Assembly: GCA_036971475.1 (NCBI GenBank)
Contig: JBAIZL010000002.1
Span: 22,441,067-22,505,066, forward strand
Direction: 5' to 3'
DNA from: Prosapia bicincta
Lineage: Eukaryota > Arthropoda > Insecta > Hemiptera > Cercopidae
DNA length: 64,000 nt
How positions within the stretch are numbered: position 1 is the first letter of the stretch; each line of letters starts with the position of its first letter. Position numbers and translations under genes: made by a program. Below the pieces are notes generated by a model that was not told the DNA's origin, searched no databases, and was given only the letters and a program-made list of their open reading frames with translations. Of the stretch, positions 9,488 to 18,010 are shown in pieces.

Positions 9488-10367
9488 GCGTCGATAAGTT
9501 TGGACGTTATTCTAAGCCTAAAGTCGGAGACCCTGTTTCTGAAAATGACATTGTTAATATGCGAACGCCTAAACGGGATTGTTTGACATTCGATACTTCG
9601 AAGAACAAATACTACGCTAATGAAATTTCTTTAGGCGGTCTAGGTGAACCTAAAGATATGAACGATGCAGTAACTAAAAAATATATCGAATCTTTTGTTC
9701 CCAAAAGTTGTTTAATTTTCAATACCGATAAGAATTCATATTTTGCCAATGGTGTTTTGCTGGGTAAATTGGGTGAGCCTAATATCAGAGATGATGCAGT
9801 GACCAAAGGTTATCTCGAGAAAACGTGTTTAACTTTCGATAATGTAAAGAACAAATACTATACTAACGGTTTTTCTATAGGAGGTTTAGGAAAACCTACT
9901 GGCCGAAACGATGCTGTGTCTCAAAATACCTCGAATCATTTATTCCGAAAGTTTGTTTGATATTCAATGACGAAAAGAAACAATACTATGCTAATGGTAT
10001 TCAATTGGGTGGATTGGGGGAACCTATAAACACTGACGATGCGGTAACGAAGGGATATCTGGAAAAGCTAATTCCAGTTAAAATCGGAAATACGTTTTTC
10101 TTTGCTAATCATCGTTTGCGCGATATAGATGCTCCAGAATTGCAGGGAGACGCCGTTAACTTAAAATACTTGGTAGATAATGCTCTTCTTATAACTGGAA
10201 AAGAATATGACGGACTATTTAAACGTATAAGTCACGTGGGATCTGGTAAAGAACCAAATGACGTAGTAGTTTTTTCACAGTTAGCTACCATGTACAATGA
10301 CACACAAATTCGAATTAACTCTGAAATAGCGATGTTGAAAGAAGAAATTAAAAAAATAAGAAATTAA
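9484..10367 (+). pseudogene. Fibre-like repeat protein, frameshifted
   Basis: The protein consists of about five repeats of 35-40 residues following the pattern F-x-x-x-K-x-x-Y-Y-A-N-G, LGGLGEP, then DAVTKxYLE. Similar DAV(T/N)KxY(L/I) repeats occur in trimeric phage fibres, so a host-attachment fibre or spike is a reasonable inference; the family was not confirmed. The start overlaps the stop of the previous gene. The first frame stops at 9958-9960. The adjacent frame is open from about 9927 and carries two further repeats, a degenerate region (HRLRDIDAPELQGDAVNLKYL) and a charged C-terminal helix (about 9927-10367). The shift lies in the A4 run at 9923-9926 and is equivalent to one lost base. 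A relaxed reading-frame requirement or an assembly error are both possible. Confidence 0.65.
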
Positions 10368-10397
10368 TTCAAATTATAAAATTAGTTTAGAAAAAAG

Positions 10398-10431
10398 TAT
10401 TAAAAGCAAACACGTATACGTTTCTGATTAG
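10398..10431 (+). promoter_or_regulatory. TATA-like box and initiator, virion gene block
   Basis: TATTAAAAG at 10398-10406 is followed by TTAGT at 10427-10431 (A at 31 bp), just before the ATG at 10439. The six closely packed genes downstream might be served from here. Confidence 0.4.
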
Positions 10432-10438
10432 TAATAAA

Positions 10439-10960
10439 ATGGCATTCAAATGGAAAACTAATGTCAGTCGTAAACGAAAGGCTGTAGGAGGTGGTTTGAT
10501 TTCAAGTGTTTTGAACAAAGCAATAGATCTATTACCAATCGAATTACATTTACCCACTTATAATTACTGCGGTCCAGGAACAAAATTAAGTAAACATTTA
10601 GCACGCGGAGATAAAGGTATAAATGCACTAGACGAAGCCTGCCGGGAACACGATATTACCTATAATAGATTTACCGATTCTCAAAATCGTCGTGAAGCCG
10701 ACGAAGTTCTAGCGGAAAAGGCTTGGAAAAGAGTTAAATCCAGTGACGCATCTCTTGGCGAACGCGCAGCGGCCCTAGCTGTTTCGTCAGCAATGAAAGC
10801 GAAATCAAAGTTGGGTGGGGGTAAAAGACGTAGACGTCGTCGAAACCGTCGTACTCCTCATGACTTGAAACAGCTATTAAAAAAACTTAAGGGTAAAGGA
10901 TTATACCTTAAACCATATAAGGGTCGTGGAGGAAAAAAACAAAAAAAAAGAAATAATTGA
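10439..10960 (+). CDS. Phospholipase A2-like protein with basic core-like tail
   Basis: An intact 173-aa frame. Residues about 41-75 form a secreted-PLA2 signature of the parvovirus VP1 type: calcium loop YNYCGPGTKL (41-50) and catalytic pair His71-Asp72 within DEACREHDITY (65-75). The likely role is membrane breach during virion entry, where such domains act in other viruses; here it is inferred. The N-terminus is basic with glycines (KRKAVGGGL). Residues 127-173 are extremely basic (KRRRRRRNRR) and contain GKGLYLKPYKGRGG, resembling adenovirus-type core protein X and the corresponding Polinton/adintovirus proteins, so DNA condensation or nuclear import is possible. Its 3' end overlaps the protease frame by 35 bp. 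No lesion is seen, and the catalytic residues are intact, unlike the neighbouring protease. Confidence 0.8.
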   Translation: MAFKWKTNVSRKRKAVGGGLISSVLNKAIDLLPIELHLPTYNYCGPGTKLSKHLARGDKGINALDEACREHDITYNRFTDSQNRREADEVLAEKAWKRVKSSDASLGERAAALAVSSAMKAKSKLGGGKRRRRRRNRRTPHDLKQLLKKLKGKGLYLKPYKGRGGKKQKKRNN

Positions 10961-11321
10961 ATCAATTCCTATCAGACCATTGACAAATATTGAATTAAAA
11001 AGATATGCAAAAGTACTAAACATACATTGGTTCAGAGGAGTTTATATGAGAGATACTCTACCATTACGTGCATTGAAAAATGAATCAGGCATTGTAAATT
11101 TAGACAGTGTTATTGGAATTGGCACTTATTGGGTTTGTTACAAAAAAAATGGTAAATCAGTAGAGTACTTTGATAGTTTCGGAAATTTGAGACCACCCCT
11201 TGAACTAGCAAAATATTTCGGTAGGAATGCTAATGTACACTATAATTACAAGAGATACCAGAAAATCAATTCAGTCATTTGTGGACATTTGTGTCTAAAG
11301 TTTCTGACGTCATTAGTATAG
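10926..11321 (+). CDS. Adenain-like maturation protease with mutated catalytic His
   Basis: A 131-aa cysteine protease of the adenovirus endopeptidase type, which in Polintons would cleave capsid precursors. Family landmarks in order: NIHWFRGVYMRDTLP (32-46), IVNLDSVIGIGTYWVCY (56-72), YFDSFG (81-86) and SVICGHLCLKFL (116-127). The nucleophile Cys119 and Asp83 are present, but the position normally occupied by the catalytic His (GTHWV in the family) is Tyr68, codon TAT at 11127-11129, one transition from a His codon. The enzyme is therefore predicted inactive although the frame is intact. It overlaps the PLA2-like gene, and only a few bases separate its stop from the minor capsid frame. Confidence 0.88.
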   Translation: MEEKNKKKEIIESIPIRPLTNIELKRYAKVLNIHWFRGVYMRDTLPLRALKNESGIVNLDSVIGIGTYWVCYKKNGKSVEYFDSFGNLRPPLELAKYFGRNANVHYNYKRYQKINSVICGHLCLKFLTSLV

Positions 11322-11994
11322 TTTTACAGGAAATACATCTGTTTTATCTAATGACTTTTTTCCTCCGTATGATGTTTCTACTGGACAATGGGAGATAGGA
11401 TTCATAGACTTAGCTTCCTACAACTCGATTCCAAATATCGTAGATGGTATAAATAACGTTTTTCATTACGGAAAGGATAAATACATCACATTGCCAACGA
11501 GATCATACAAAATTGAAGATATAGAGAGGTACATATTAATGAATTTGGATCCGAGTATTTTCTTTTCGCTACGTCCAAACAATAAGACTTTGAAAGCTGA
11601 AATAAAATGTTCCGAAGAAATACATTTCGATAAAAAACATTCTATAGGTAAACTGTTAGGATTCTCTTGTTCTCATTTAGTATCAAATAAAAAACATGTT
11701 TCAGACAAACCTGTTGACATCATTAAGGTGAATGTGATTCGTGTTGAGTGCAATATTGTAACTGGATCGTTTATAAATGGTGTCGAATGTCATATTCTAC
11801 ACGAGTTTTTTCCTCAGGTTCCTCCTGGTTACAAGATCGTGGAACATCCTCCGAATGTAATATATTTACCTGTCAACTTAAAAATAATTCATAACATTAC
11901 TGTTAGTCTAAAAGATCAAAACGGAGATATAATAGATTTTCGTGGTGAAACTATATCAGTTAGATTACATTTACGAAATGGGACTAGTATTTAA
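11317..11994 (+). pseudogene. Minor capsid (penton-like) protein, start codon missing
   Basis: Single jelly-roll minor capsid protein that would form the vertices of the particle. The open frame runs from after a TAG at 11314-11316 to TAA at 11992-11994. It contains the family N-terminus (TGNTSVLSNDFFPP, then WEIGFIDLASYNSIPN) and the C-terminal signature EFFPQVPPGYKIVE, VIYLPVNLKI, DFRGETISVRLHL. No ATG precedes the conserved N-terminus in this frame; the first in-frame ATG is at 11539, about 70 residues in. The gap to the protease is unusually short, so a small deletion probably removed the start. Splicing from an upstream exon or a non-ATG start cannot be excluded. Confidence 0.8.
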
Positions 11995-12121
11995 AAAGAG
12001 TAAAAATACAAAAAACATCAGTCTATCAAGATCCTTACCAGGATTAACATTAAAAAACGTCAAATTTCTTAGATCTTCAGGTTTTAAAATCGTAAAGAAT
12101 GGAAGAACTTTTGGGAATTGA
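11978..12121 (+). CDS. Small conserved-looking ORF between capsid genes
   Basis: A 47-aa frame starting MGLVFKKSKNTKN and ending FKIVKNGRTFGN, with a central LPGLTLKNVKFLRSSGFKI. It overlaps the last 17 bp of the minor capsid frame and the first 23 bp of the major capsid frame. I recall a short Lys-rich ORF with an L-T-x-x-N-x-x-F-L-x-S-x-G-F pattern at this place in other Mavericks, which makes it more than a chance frame. Function unknown. Confidence 0.5.
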   Translation: MGLVFKKSKNTKNISLSRSLPGLTLKNVKFLRSSGFKIVKNGRTFGN

Positions 12122-13288
12122 CAGTGGTGTCGAATACGACAATACTATATACGGTATGGAGTATCATACTCATAAACCGTATTCTTCATCAACTTATAAT
12201 AACAACGGTGAAATTCGTATACCATTTCATCAACAAGATGTCATTACCGTACCTTTCGAAAGTTTATTACACATAAAGGGCACTGTCAGTGGCAAAAAAG
12301 CTAACGGAGAAGAAACTGAAGTATGTTTAATAAACAATGCCGCGGCATTTTTTTCGATGACATTCGGTATGAGATTAATGCTAACGAATTGGACCGTACA
12401 AGAAATGTAGGAATAACTAGTACCATTAAAAGTATGCTCTCGATTCGTGAACTGGAGAAAAATAAACTGATAAATGCAGGACGGATCGGAGTGGGTAATA
12501 CAAAAGTAACAAAAGAGTTTACCATGTCGATTCCTTTAAAAATGTTGATGGGATTTTTTGAAGACTACAGAAAGGTTGTGGTGGGAGCAAAACACAAACT
12601 TGTTTTGTTGCGCTCGTCATCTGATTTAAACGCAGTTTACAGTGACAATGCAGATTTCGTAGATTTAAAAATAACTAGCATAGCATGGAGAGTTCCACAC
12701 GTCATCTTGGCTGATCCAATCCGATTGAAAATTCTGAAAATGATTGAACGCGATGCTCCTATTCATATAGCAATGAGAAAATGGGAATTGATAGAATATC
12801 CGTCTGTTCCTACAACAAACCGTATATCTTGGACAGTGAAGACAGCCTCTCAAATGGAAAAACCCAGATATCTGATTTTAGCTTTGCAAAAAAATCGAAA
12901 AAATCAGATAAAAAAGAACGCCTCTGAATTTGACGATTGTAAAGTTACAAACGTTAAATTGTATCTCAATTCACAGTATTTTCCATACGATAACATTCAT
13001 GGAGATATTTCTGTTATTTATGATATGTACACTAGTTTTCAAAAATCCTATTACTTTCGTGAATCGTCTCCTTGTTTAGATTTAGATACTTTTATGAATA
13101 AAGCTAACTTTTTTGTAATTGATTGTTCAAAACAAAACGATTCTGTGAAAACGGGTCCTGTGGACGTAAGATTAGAAATAGAAGCATCTCAAAATATTCC
13201 AGAAAATACTTCAGCGTATTGTCTAATACTTCATGATTCGCATATTGTTTATACATTACTCACAGGCTCAGTGAAAAAGATTATGTAA
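12099..13288 (+). pseudogene. Double jelly-roll major capsid protein, one frameshift
   Basis: Major capsid protein of the Polinton virion. The first frame starts at the ATG at 12099 (MEELLGIDSG) and holds the N-terminal strand region (IRIPFHQQDVITVPFESLLHI). The second is open from before 12323 and carries the rest: DIRYEINANELDRTRNVGI, TMSIPLKMLMGFFEDYRK, a middle region with AWRVPHVILAD, then YLNSQYFPYDN and a C-terminal SAYCLILHD strand. The frames meet at the T7 run at 12348-12354, and the change equals one lost base. Combined length, about 395 codons, is close to the family norm. Because the break is in a homopolymer and the rest is well preserved, an assembly error is a real alternative to true loss. 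Confidence 0.85.
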
Positions 13289-13449
13289 AAACAAAAGCGT
13301 TAGGTAGTTGATTATGAAGACATGTTCAAACAAGCTTCTGAAGATTACGTAACAAAAAAAATCATCAAGTAATTGTTAATTAAACATATATAGACAAGTT
13401 CCAACAAGTCTCGGTAGGTTACGTAATAGAAAACCATTAAGTGAATGTT

Positions 13450-13481
13450 TATAAAACACATATTAGGTTACATATGGTTAG
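13450..13481 (+). promoter_or_regulatory. TATA box and initiator before the 13482 gene
   Basis: TATAAAAC at 13450-13457 with GTTAG at 13477-13481 (A at 30 bp). If used, transcription would begin only two bases before the ATG at 13482, which would favour the ATG at 13497. Confidence 0.35.
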
Positions 13482-14060
13482 ATGCCATTTTTAGTCATGG
13501 AATCTATGGATGTGGATCGAGCAACTTGTTCAGTTTTACCAGTAGGAATTTTTCTAAAGTCAATAATTTTTTTAAATGCTGAATGTACAAAGTTCGTTGC
13601 TACAGGACTTTTTAAACACAAAGATTATGCTCTTGGTGTGCTTATACAAACAAATAAGAAAAAACATATTTTTTTGTCTTATATGGAATTTAACGAATTT
13701 CTGACTCAAATTCCTCAAGTAGTAGTTGATGGAAAACAGCGTAAGTTTTCAATGATGAAAGATAACATTACGCTAAAAAAATGTTTTGGAAAAAGTTATA
13801 TCAGTTTGTATGACGGGCATAATACTGCTACTCTCAATATCAACGAATGGACTTTACTCATAAATACTATTCTTTTGATAACACGAAGAATCATGGAACT
13901 ATTTTATAATGAACCTGAAATAATATCTTACATCATTGACTGTATGAACACAGATGAATTAATATCAAGTACTCTTCCTAAAGCTGATAAATTGTACGAG
14001 GAAGTAGCACTGTTTAAAAAATATAGTTACAATACAATAAATTATTTTAAGAGTATCTAA
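13482..14060 (+). CDS. Hypothetical protein, 192 aa
   Basis: An intact frame without a family I can name. The longest reading starts at 13482 (MPFLVMESMD); the ATG at 13497 is a better candidate if the TATA/initiator pair upstream is used. Visible parts: a hydrophobic segment near the N-terminus (VGIFLKSIIFL), a region with SMMKDNITLKKCFGKSYISL (about 95-115), a strand-turn-helix GHNTATLNINEWTLLINTIL (about 118-137), and an acidic helical C-terminus. The L-N-x-x-E-W motif after a beta strand recalls small ssDNA-binding coactivator domains (PC4-like), but this is only resemblance. It follows the capsid gene after a gap of about 190 bp and precedes a long AT-rich spacer. No lesion is visible. 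Confidence 0.6.
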   Translation: MPFLVMESMDVDRATCSVLPVGIFLKSIIFLNAECTKFVATGLFKHKDYALGVLIQTNKKKHIFLSYMEFNEFLTQIPQVVVDGKQRKFSMMKDNITLKKCFGKSYISLYDGHNTATLNINEWTLLINTILLITRRIMELFYNEPEIISYIIDCMNTDELISSTLPKADKLYEEVALFKKYSYNTINYFKSI

Positions 14061-15087
14061 TTATTTTGCAAGACGTTAAAATGTTTAAAAAAATTAGGTA
14101 AAAGATCAAAAAAATTCTTTAATTCTTGCTATTTGTGTATCAAGTTCTGAAAATGTAATACATTGAAAACGATGCACTAGCAAAGCATTGGTAAATAATT
14201 AATTTATAATTAATGTTTTAATAAATATGTATTGGTAGAATTATTTTTATTAGCTTCTAAGTTTATTTTTTTCTTACAAGTCTTGTTCTATTGTAAATAT
14301 TTAGTAAAAATTATATAAAAGAATAAAAAAACACATAAATCAATAAAATATTGATGGAGGTTTCTTTATCAATGAATATTGCATTGAGAGGATGTTTGTG
14401 ACATGAAGTTATCTTTTATTAACATTTGAAATTTAAAAGTGTCTATTTGTAATATTTTAAAGTGTCACAGTATTAATTTAAAATCGTTTTGAATGTCACT
14501 GGCACGGAGGAAGCTCTTGTAAACATTCAAAATTTTAAAGTTTCAGTATTTATGTAAAAATAGTTTTGAATGTCACTGGCACGGAGGAAACTCTTGTAAA
14601 CATTCAAAATTAGAAAGTTTCAGTGTTAATGTAAAAATAATTTTGAATGTCACTAACACAAATGACGCCCATGTAATCATTAAAAACATCGAAAAATGTC
14701 AATCAAAACTTTAATTGAAAATTGAATAAGAAACCTTCACAAATGTTTTTTTACAACAAATAAATCACTGAGAAGCTGAAATATTGCTTTTGTCTGTCTT
14801 TGTAAATATTAAAAGAATTGTATAAAATCTTTGTAAAATCACTTTAAATGTTTTGAAAATTGTTAATACAGATTTCGACAAATCAAAAATACAAATCTTT
14901 AAAGTTAGTAATTTTTTTAATATAAAAAATAAAATATCTGAAGGAGAGTGTTACGTTAAAAAAATCTTAAAAATTAGTTTAAAATATAGTCAATTTCATG
15001 AAAAATCAACAAAAATTTTAAAAAAACAAGACTTGTAATGTGGGCAATGCCAGTTCCAACCCTGGAAAAACACAGAGGAAAAGTCTT
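14061..15087. other. AT-rich spacer with 77-bp tandem repeats
   Basis: No gene is recognised. About 2.7 copies of a 77-bp unit occupy 14440-14690; each has GTTTTGAATGTCACT and, some 37 bp later, ACATTCAAAA, so each can fold as a hairpin with a 9-10 bp stem. The rest is simple AT-rich sequence. Confidence 0.6.
14440..14690. repeat. 77-bp tandem repeat with hairpin potential
   Basis: GAATGTCACT recurs at 14491, 14568 and 14645, giving a 77-bp period. TTTTGAATG and CATTCAAAA within a unit are complementary. It lies between the unknown gene and the IAP-like gene. Confidence 0.8.
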
Positions 15088-15120
15088 TATAAATAAGAGA
15101 TAAGATATTACTATGTCATT
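15088..15120 (+). promoter_or_regulatory. TATA box and initiator of the IAP-like gene
   Basis: TATAAATA at 15088-15095 and TCATT at 15116-15120, 30 bp from the first T to the initiator A, 21 bp before the ATG at 15139. Confidence 0.5.
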
Positions 15121-15138
15121 TACTTGTAGTACTTCAAT

Positions 15139-15627
15139 ATGGTAGGAACATTTTTTTGGACAGATTCTCTTTCTATTGAAAAAACTGTTTTTAATGCTTA
15201 TTCACTATACAATGAGCGGTTAAAGACCTATACCACATGGGAGGGAATATCTAACGAAAATATAAATCCTATACGTTTGAGTGAAGCTGGGTTTTTTTAT
15301 ACTGGAAAAGACGATAAAACCATATGTTTTATATGTGCTGGTGGACTTAAAGAATGGTCACATAACGATGACCCAATTAAAGAGCACGTTTTGCATTTTA
15401 GTTCATGTAAATATGCAACAGCTGTGTTGAATACAATTAAATCGAAACCAATAGAAGAGAAAGAAGAAGATTCATTTTTATGCAAGATATGTTGTACGAA
15501 TGAAATGGAAATCACTAGTTTACCTTGTGGACATATATTTTCGTGTACTGAGTGTTCATTGGAATTATAAGATTGTAGTGTGTGTAGAAAACGAACCTTA
15601 AGTAGTATTAGAATTTATATTTCTTGA
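15139..15627 (+). pseudogene. IAP-like protein (BIR + RING), truncated by a stop
   Basis: Inhibitor-of-apoptosis-type gene, presumably captured from a host. The 143-aa open part has one BIR domain (about 28-92) with the zinc ligands Cys63, Cys66, His83 and Cys90 and the usual AGFFYTG and GGLKEW elements, then an acidic linker and a RING that begins at Cys115 (CKICC, then LPCGHIF). Cys115, Cys118, Cys130, His132, Cys136 and Cys139 are present. A TAA at 15568-15570 ends the frame just before the last Cys pair; the same frame continues (DCSVCRKRT) to a TGA at 15625-15627, and an AATAAA follows at 15639-15644, so the original end was there. E3 ligase activity should be lost; the BIR could still bind partners. 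Its own TATA/initiator pair precedes it. Confidence 0.85.
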
Positions 15628-15638
15628 TCTATGTACTC

Positions 15639-15644
15639 AATAAA
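15639..15644 (+). terminator. Polyadenylation signal of the IAP-like gene
   Basis: AATAAA 12 bp after the ancestral stop at 15625-15627. Confidence 0.55.
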
Positions 15645-15684
15645 GCTATTTTGACAAGAAATCTCTATTTTACGTTCTGATTAA

Positions 15685-15940
15685 AGAATTTTGTTATAAT
15701 AAAAGGTATTACAATAAGCTAAAATATAATAAACAAGATGTATAATGTATTTCATAAAAATAAAAAAACAAAGAAAGTTCTGATTAAAGGATTATGTTAT
15801 TATTTATCACAAGAAATCTCTATTTTTATGGTTATGATTTAAATATAAAATAAACTTATTTTCAATAAAGATTATTAATTCTTTGATGGTATATATTATT
15901 CAAAGTCCTTGAAGATTACAAATAGAATAGAAAGTTGTTC
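15685..15940 (-). repeat. Inner inverted repeat, right arm
   Basis: Reverse-complement partner of about 4520-4770, including the segments AAGTTCTGATTAAAGGATTA and TGGTTATGATTTAAATATAA. It begins directly after the IAP-like gene. Confidence 0.75.
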
Positions 15941-16783
15941 AATGACTATTTGTTAACTTGATAGCAATAATGATAATATGTCTTTGATAACGCTTAATGA
16001 TTAGTAGGTGAATTAAAAATAATAATAATAATTTGTACATATTTACAACACTAAATATTTAAAATGATTTAAATACCCAATTTGACATTTGAAAACGATT
16101 CCTCTGATTAAATATGTATGTATGTATGTATGCATGTATGTACCTGTTAAAAATATACTTACACTGTGTTTTGTCCAATTTGGCAGTTTACTAAACAGAG
16201 TTGTTGATCAATGATGATAACGTTATCCGAAACTAGCATTATCTGTTTATTGAGGTTACCTAGAGAGAACAATGTTACAATCAGTTCAAACTCTGACTCT
16301 AGTTTAATAAACAGAGAGTCATTGATCAATGATGATGACGTTATCCGAAACTAGCAAGTTATGTTTATTGAGCTTACAGAGTACAAAGTTACAATAACTT
16401 CAAAATCTAGCTTACTAAGGAGAGTTGTAGATCAATGATGATGACGTTATCCGAAACTAGCATGTTCTATTTATTGAGCTTACCTTATTTTCTCAAGACA
16501 GGGCACACAAGGTACGAATACGACGATTTTTGACAACATCAGGTCAATTTGCACCAATAACGGGCATTATTTCCTCAAGACAGGACGACTATTTTTGACA
16601 TCATCAGGTCAATTGAGTTAGGAAAAAGCTGAGACCAATAACCTATTTCAACCCTTTCGACCCTCTCATTTAACCCTTTCAACCCTTGAGAAAGGATCGA
16701 GATCAATGACCTCCAAACTATCATGCAAGAAGACTAACGACAATAGTCGTTTGGTCATATAGCACAAAGCATCTACGGATAAT
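15941..16783. other. Right subterminal region with repeats
   Basis: No gene. Contents: a short TATG/CATG microsatellite (about 16110-16145); about three copies of a ~115-bp unit with GATCAATGATGATGACGTTA and CCGAAACTAGCA (about 16200-16485); then a module (about 16490-16775) that repeats part of the right TIR in the same orientation, including CTCAAGACAGG, ACGAATACGACGATTTTTGA, AACCCTTTC units and TCATGCAAGAAGACTAACGA. Confidence 0.7.
16200..16485. repeat. ~115-bp tandem repeat, three copies
   Basis: TGATGATGACGTTATCCGAA (first copy with one mismatch) recurs at about 16213, 16334 and 16437, each followed by ACTAGCA and TTTATTGAG. TGACGTTA is a CRE-like half-palindrome, echoing TGACGTAA in the TIR tips. 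Confidence 0.75.
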
Positions 16784-17579
16784 GACTTGAGGCGTTTGGA
16801 TAAGGGAGGTACAGAAGTCAGGGAGGTATCTGTTGAATACAGTAATAACATGACCTGAGGCGTTTGGGAGGCAGTGGCAAGACCTGAGGCGTTTGGGAGG
16901 CAGTGACAAGACCTGAGGCGTTTGGATAAGAGAGGTACCAGATTTTTTAAAGGGTTTCGAATACTGCGTCATCGGGTAAATTAATATAGGCTAAGGCACT
17001 ACTCCACCACCCTCTGTCGGATACCTCTGGATTTGGAATTGCCACATACTTTATCAACAAAAGTTCAGAATCACGTATATTGTAAATAATTGACTTTTCT
17101 TATATTCTATTTATAAAGTTTAATTTCTTTAATTAAAAAAAATATAATACTATATATTCTAATTGAATGATTAAAACTTAATGACCATTTAATTTATACT
17201 TAGATGTAACATACTCCTGTACTATGTGTTTTACTTGCAAATAATGTCATTTATATTTTCGTGTTGAAATATCAGTGTTTATACACAGTGTATAACTTAC
17301 TGTCTTTTAAACAAGAATATATTTCTAAAACGAGCCAAACGTCTTGTTTTAGAAAAATAGAATAATGAAAAAAACTCCAATATTCTATTTATATTCATTT
17401 GATTTATAAGATATATAAATAATAAAGAATTAACCAAATCAAAAATAATTAAGATTGGAAGTAAACAAGTTCATACAGTACTAGCATGTTGATTACATTA
17501 CGCCTAAAGACATTATTTCCTCAAGACGGGGCGCAGAAGGTACGAATACGACGATTTTTGACATCAGGTCAATTTGGAC

Positions 17580-17852
17580 TTCAAACCCTTTCAACCCTTT
17601 CAACCCTTTCGTTTAACCCTTTCAACCCTTTCATTTAACCCTTTCAACCCTTTCGTTTAAACCTTTCAACCATATCATTTAACCCTTTCAACCCTTTCGT
17701 TTAAACCTTTCAACCCTATCATTTAACCCTTTCAACCCTTTCATTTAACCCTTTCAATCCTTTCATTTAACCCGTTCAACCCTTTCATTTAACCCTTTCG
17801 ACCCTTTCAACCCTTTCGTTTAACCCTTTCAACCCTTTCAGCCCTTGAGAAA
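17580..17852. repeat. AACCCTTTC array in right TIR
   Basis: Degenerate CAACCCTTTC and TTTAACCCTTTC units in tandem, strongly pyrimidine-biased on this strand. It is about 90 bp longer than the left partner. Confidence 0.85.
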
Positions 17853-17954
17853 GGGTTAAGATCAATGACATCCAAACTATCATGCAAGAAGACTAACGAC
17901 AATAGTCGTTTGGTCATATAGCACAAATAAAAGCATCTCTATTGTTTGGACAAG

Positions 17955-18010
17955 TTAGCCGAGAGGTTAGCGTTGATGGTTCTAAACACAAACATACGGG
18001 GTTCGAATAC
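17955..18010 (+). other. tRNA-like Pol III boxes in right TIR
   Basis: A-box-like TTAGCCGAGAGG (17955-17966) and B-box-like GGTTCGAATAC (18000-18010), mirrored in the left TIR. The A-box copies differ at one base between the TIRs. Confidence 0.5.

Noticed and set aside
12330..12370. Programmed ribosomal frameshift in the major capsid gene
   Set aside because: The T7 run is not a canonical slippery site in the original frame, several unrelated genes have similar breaks, and this family normally has one continuous frame.
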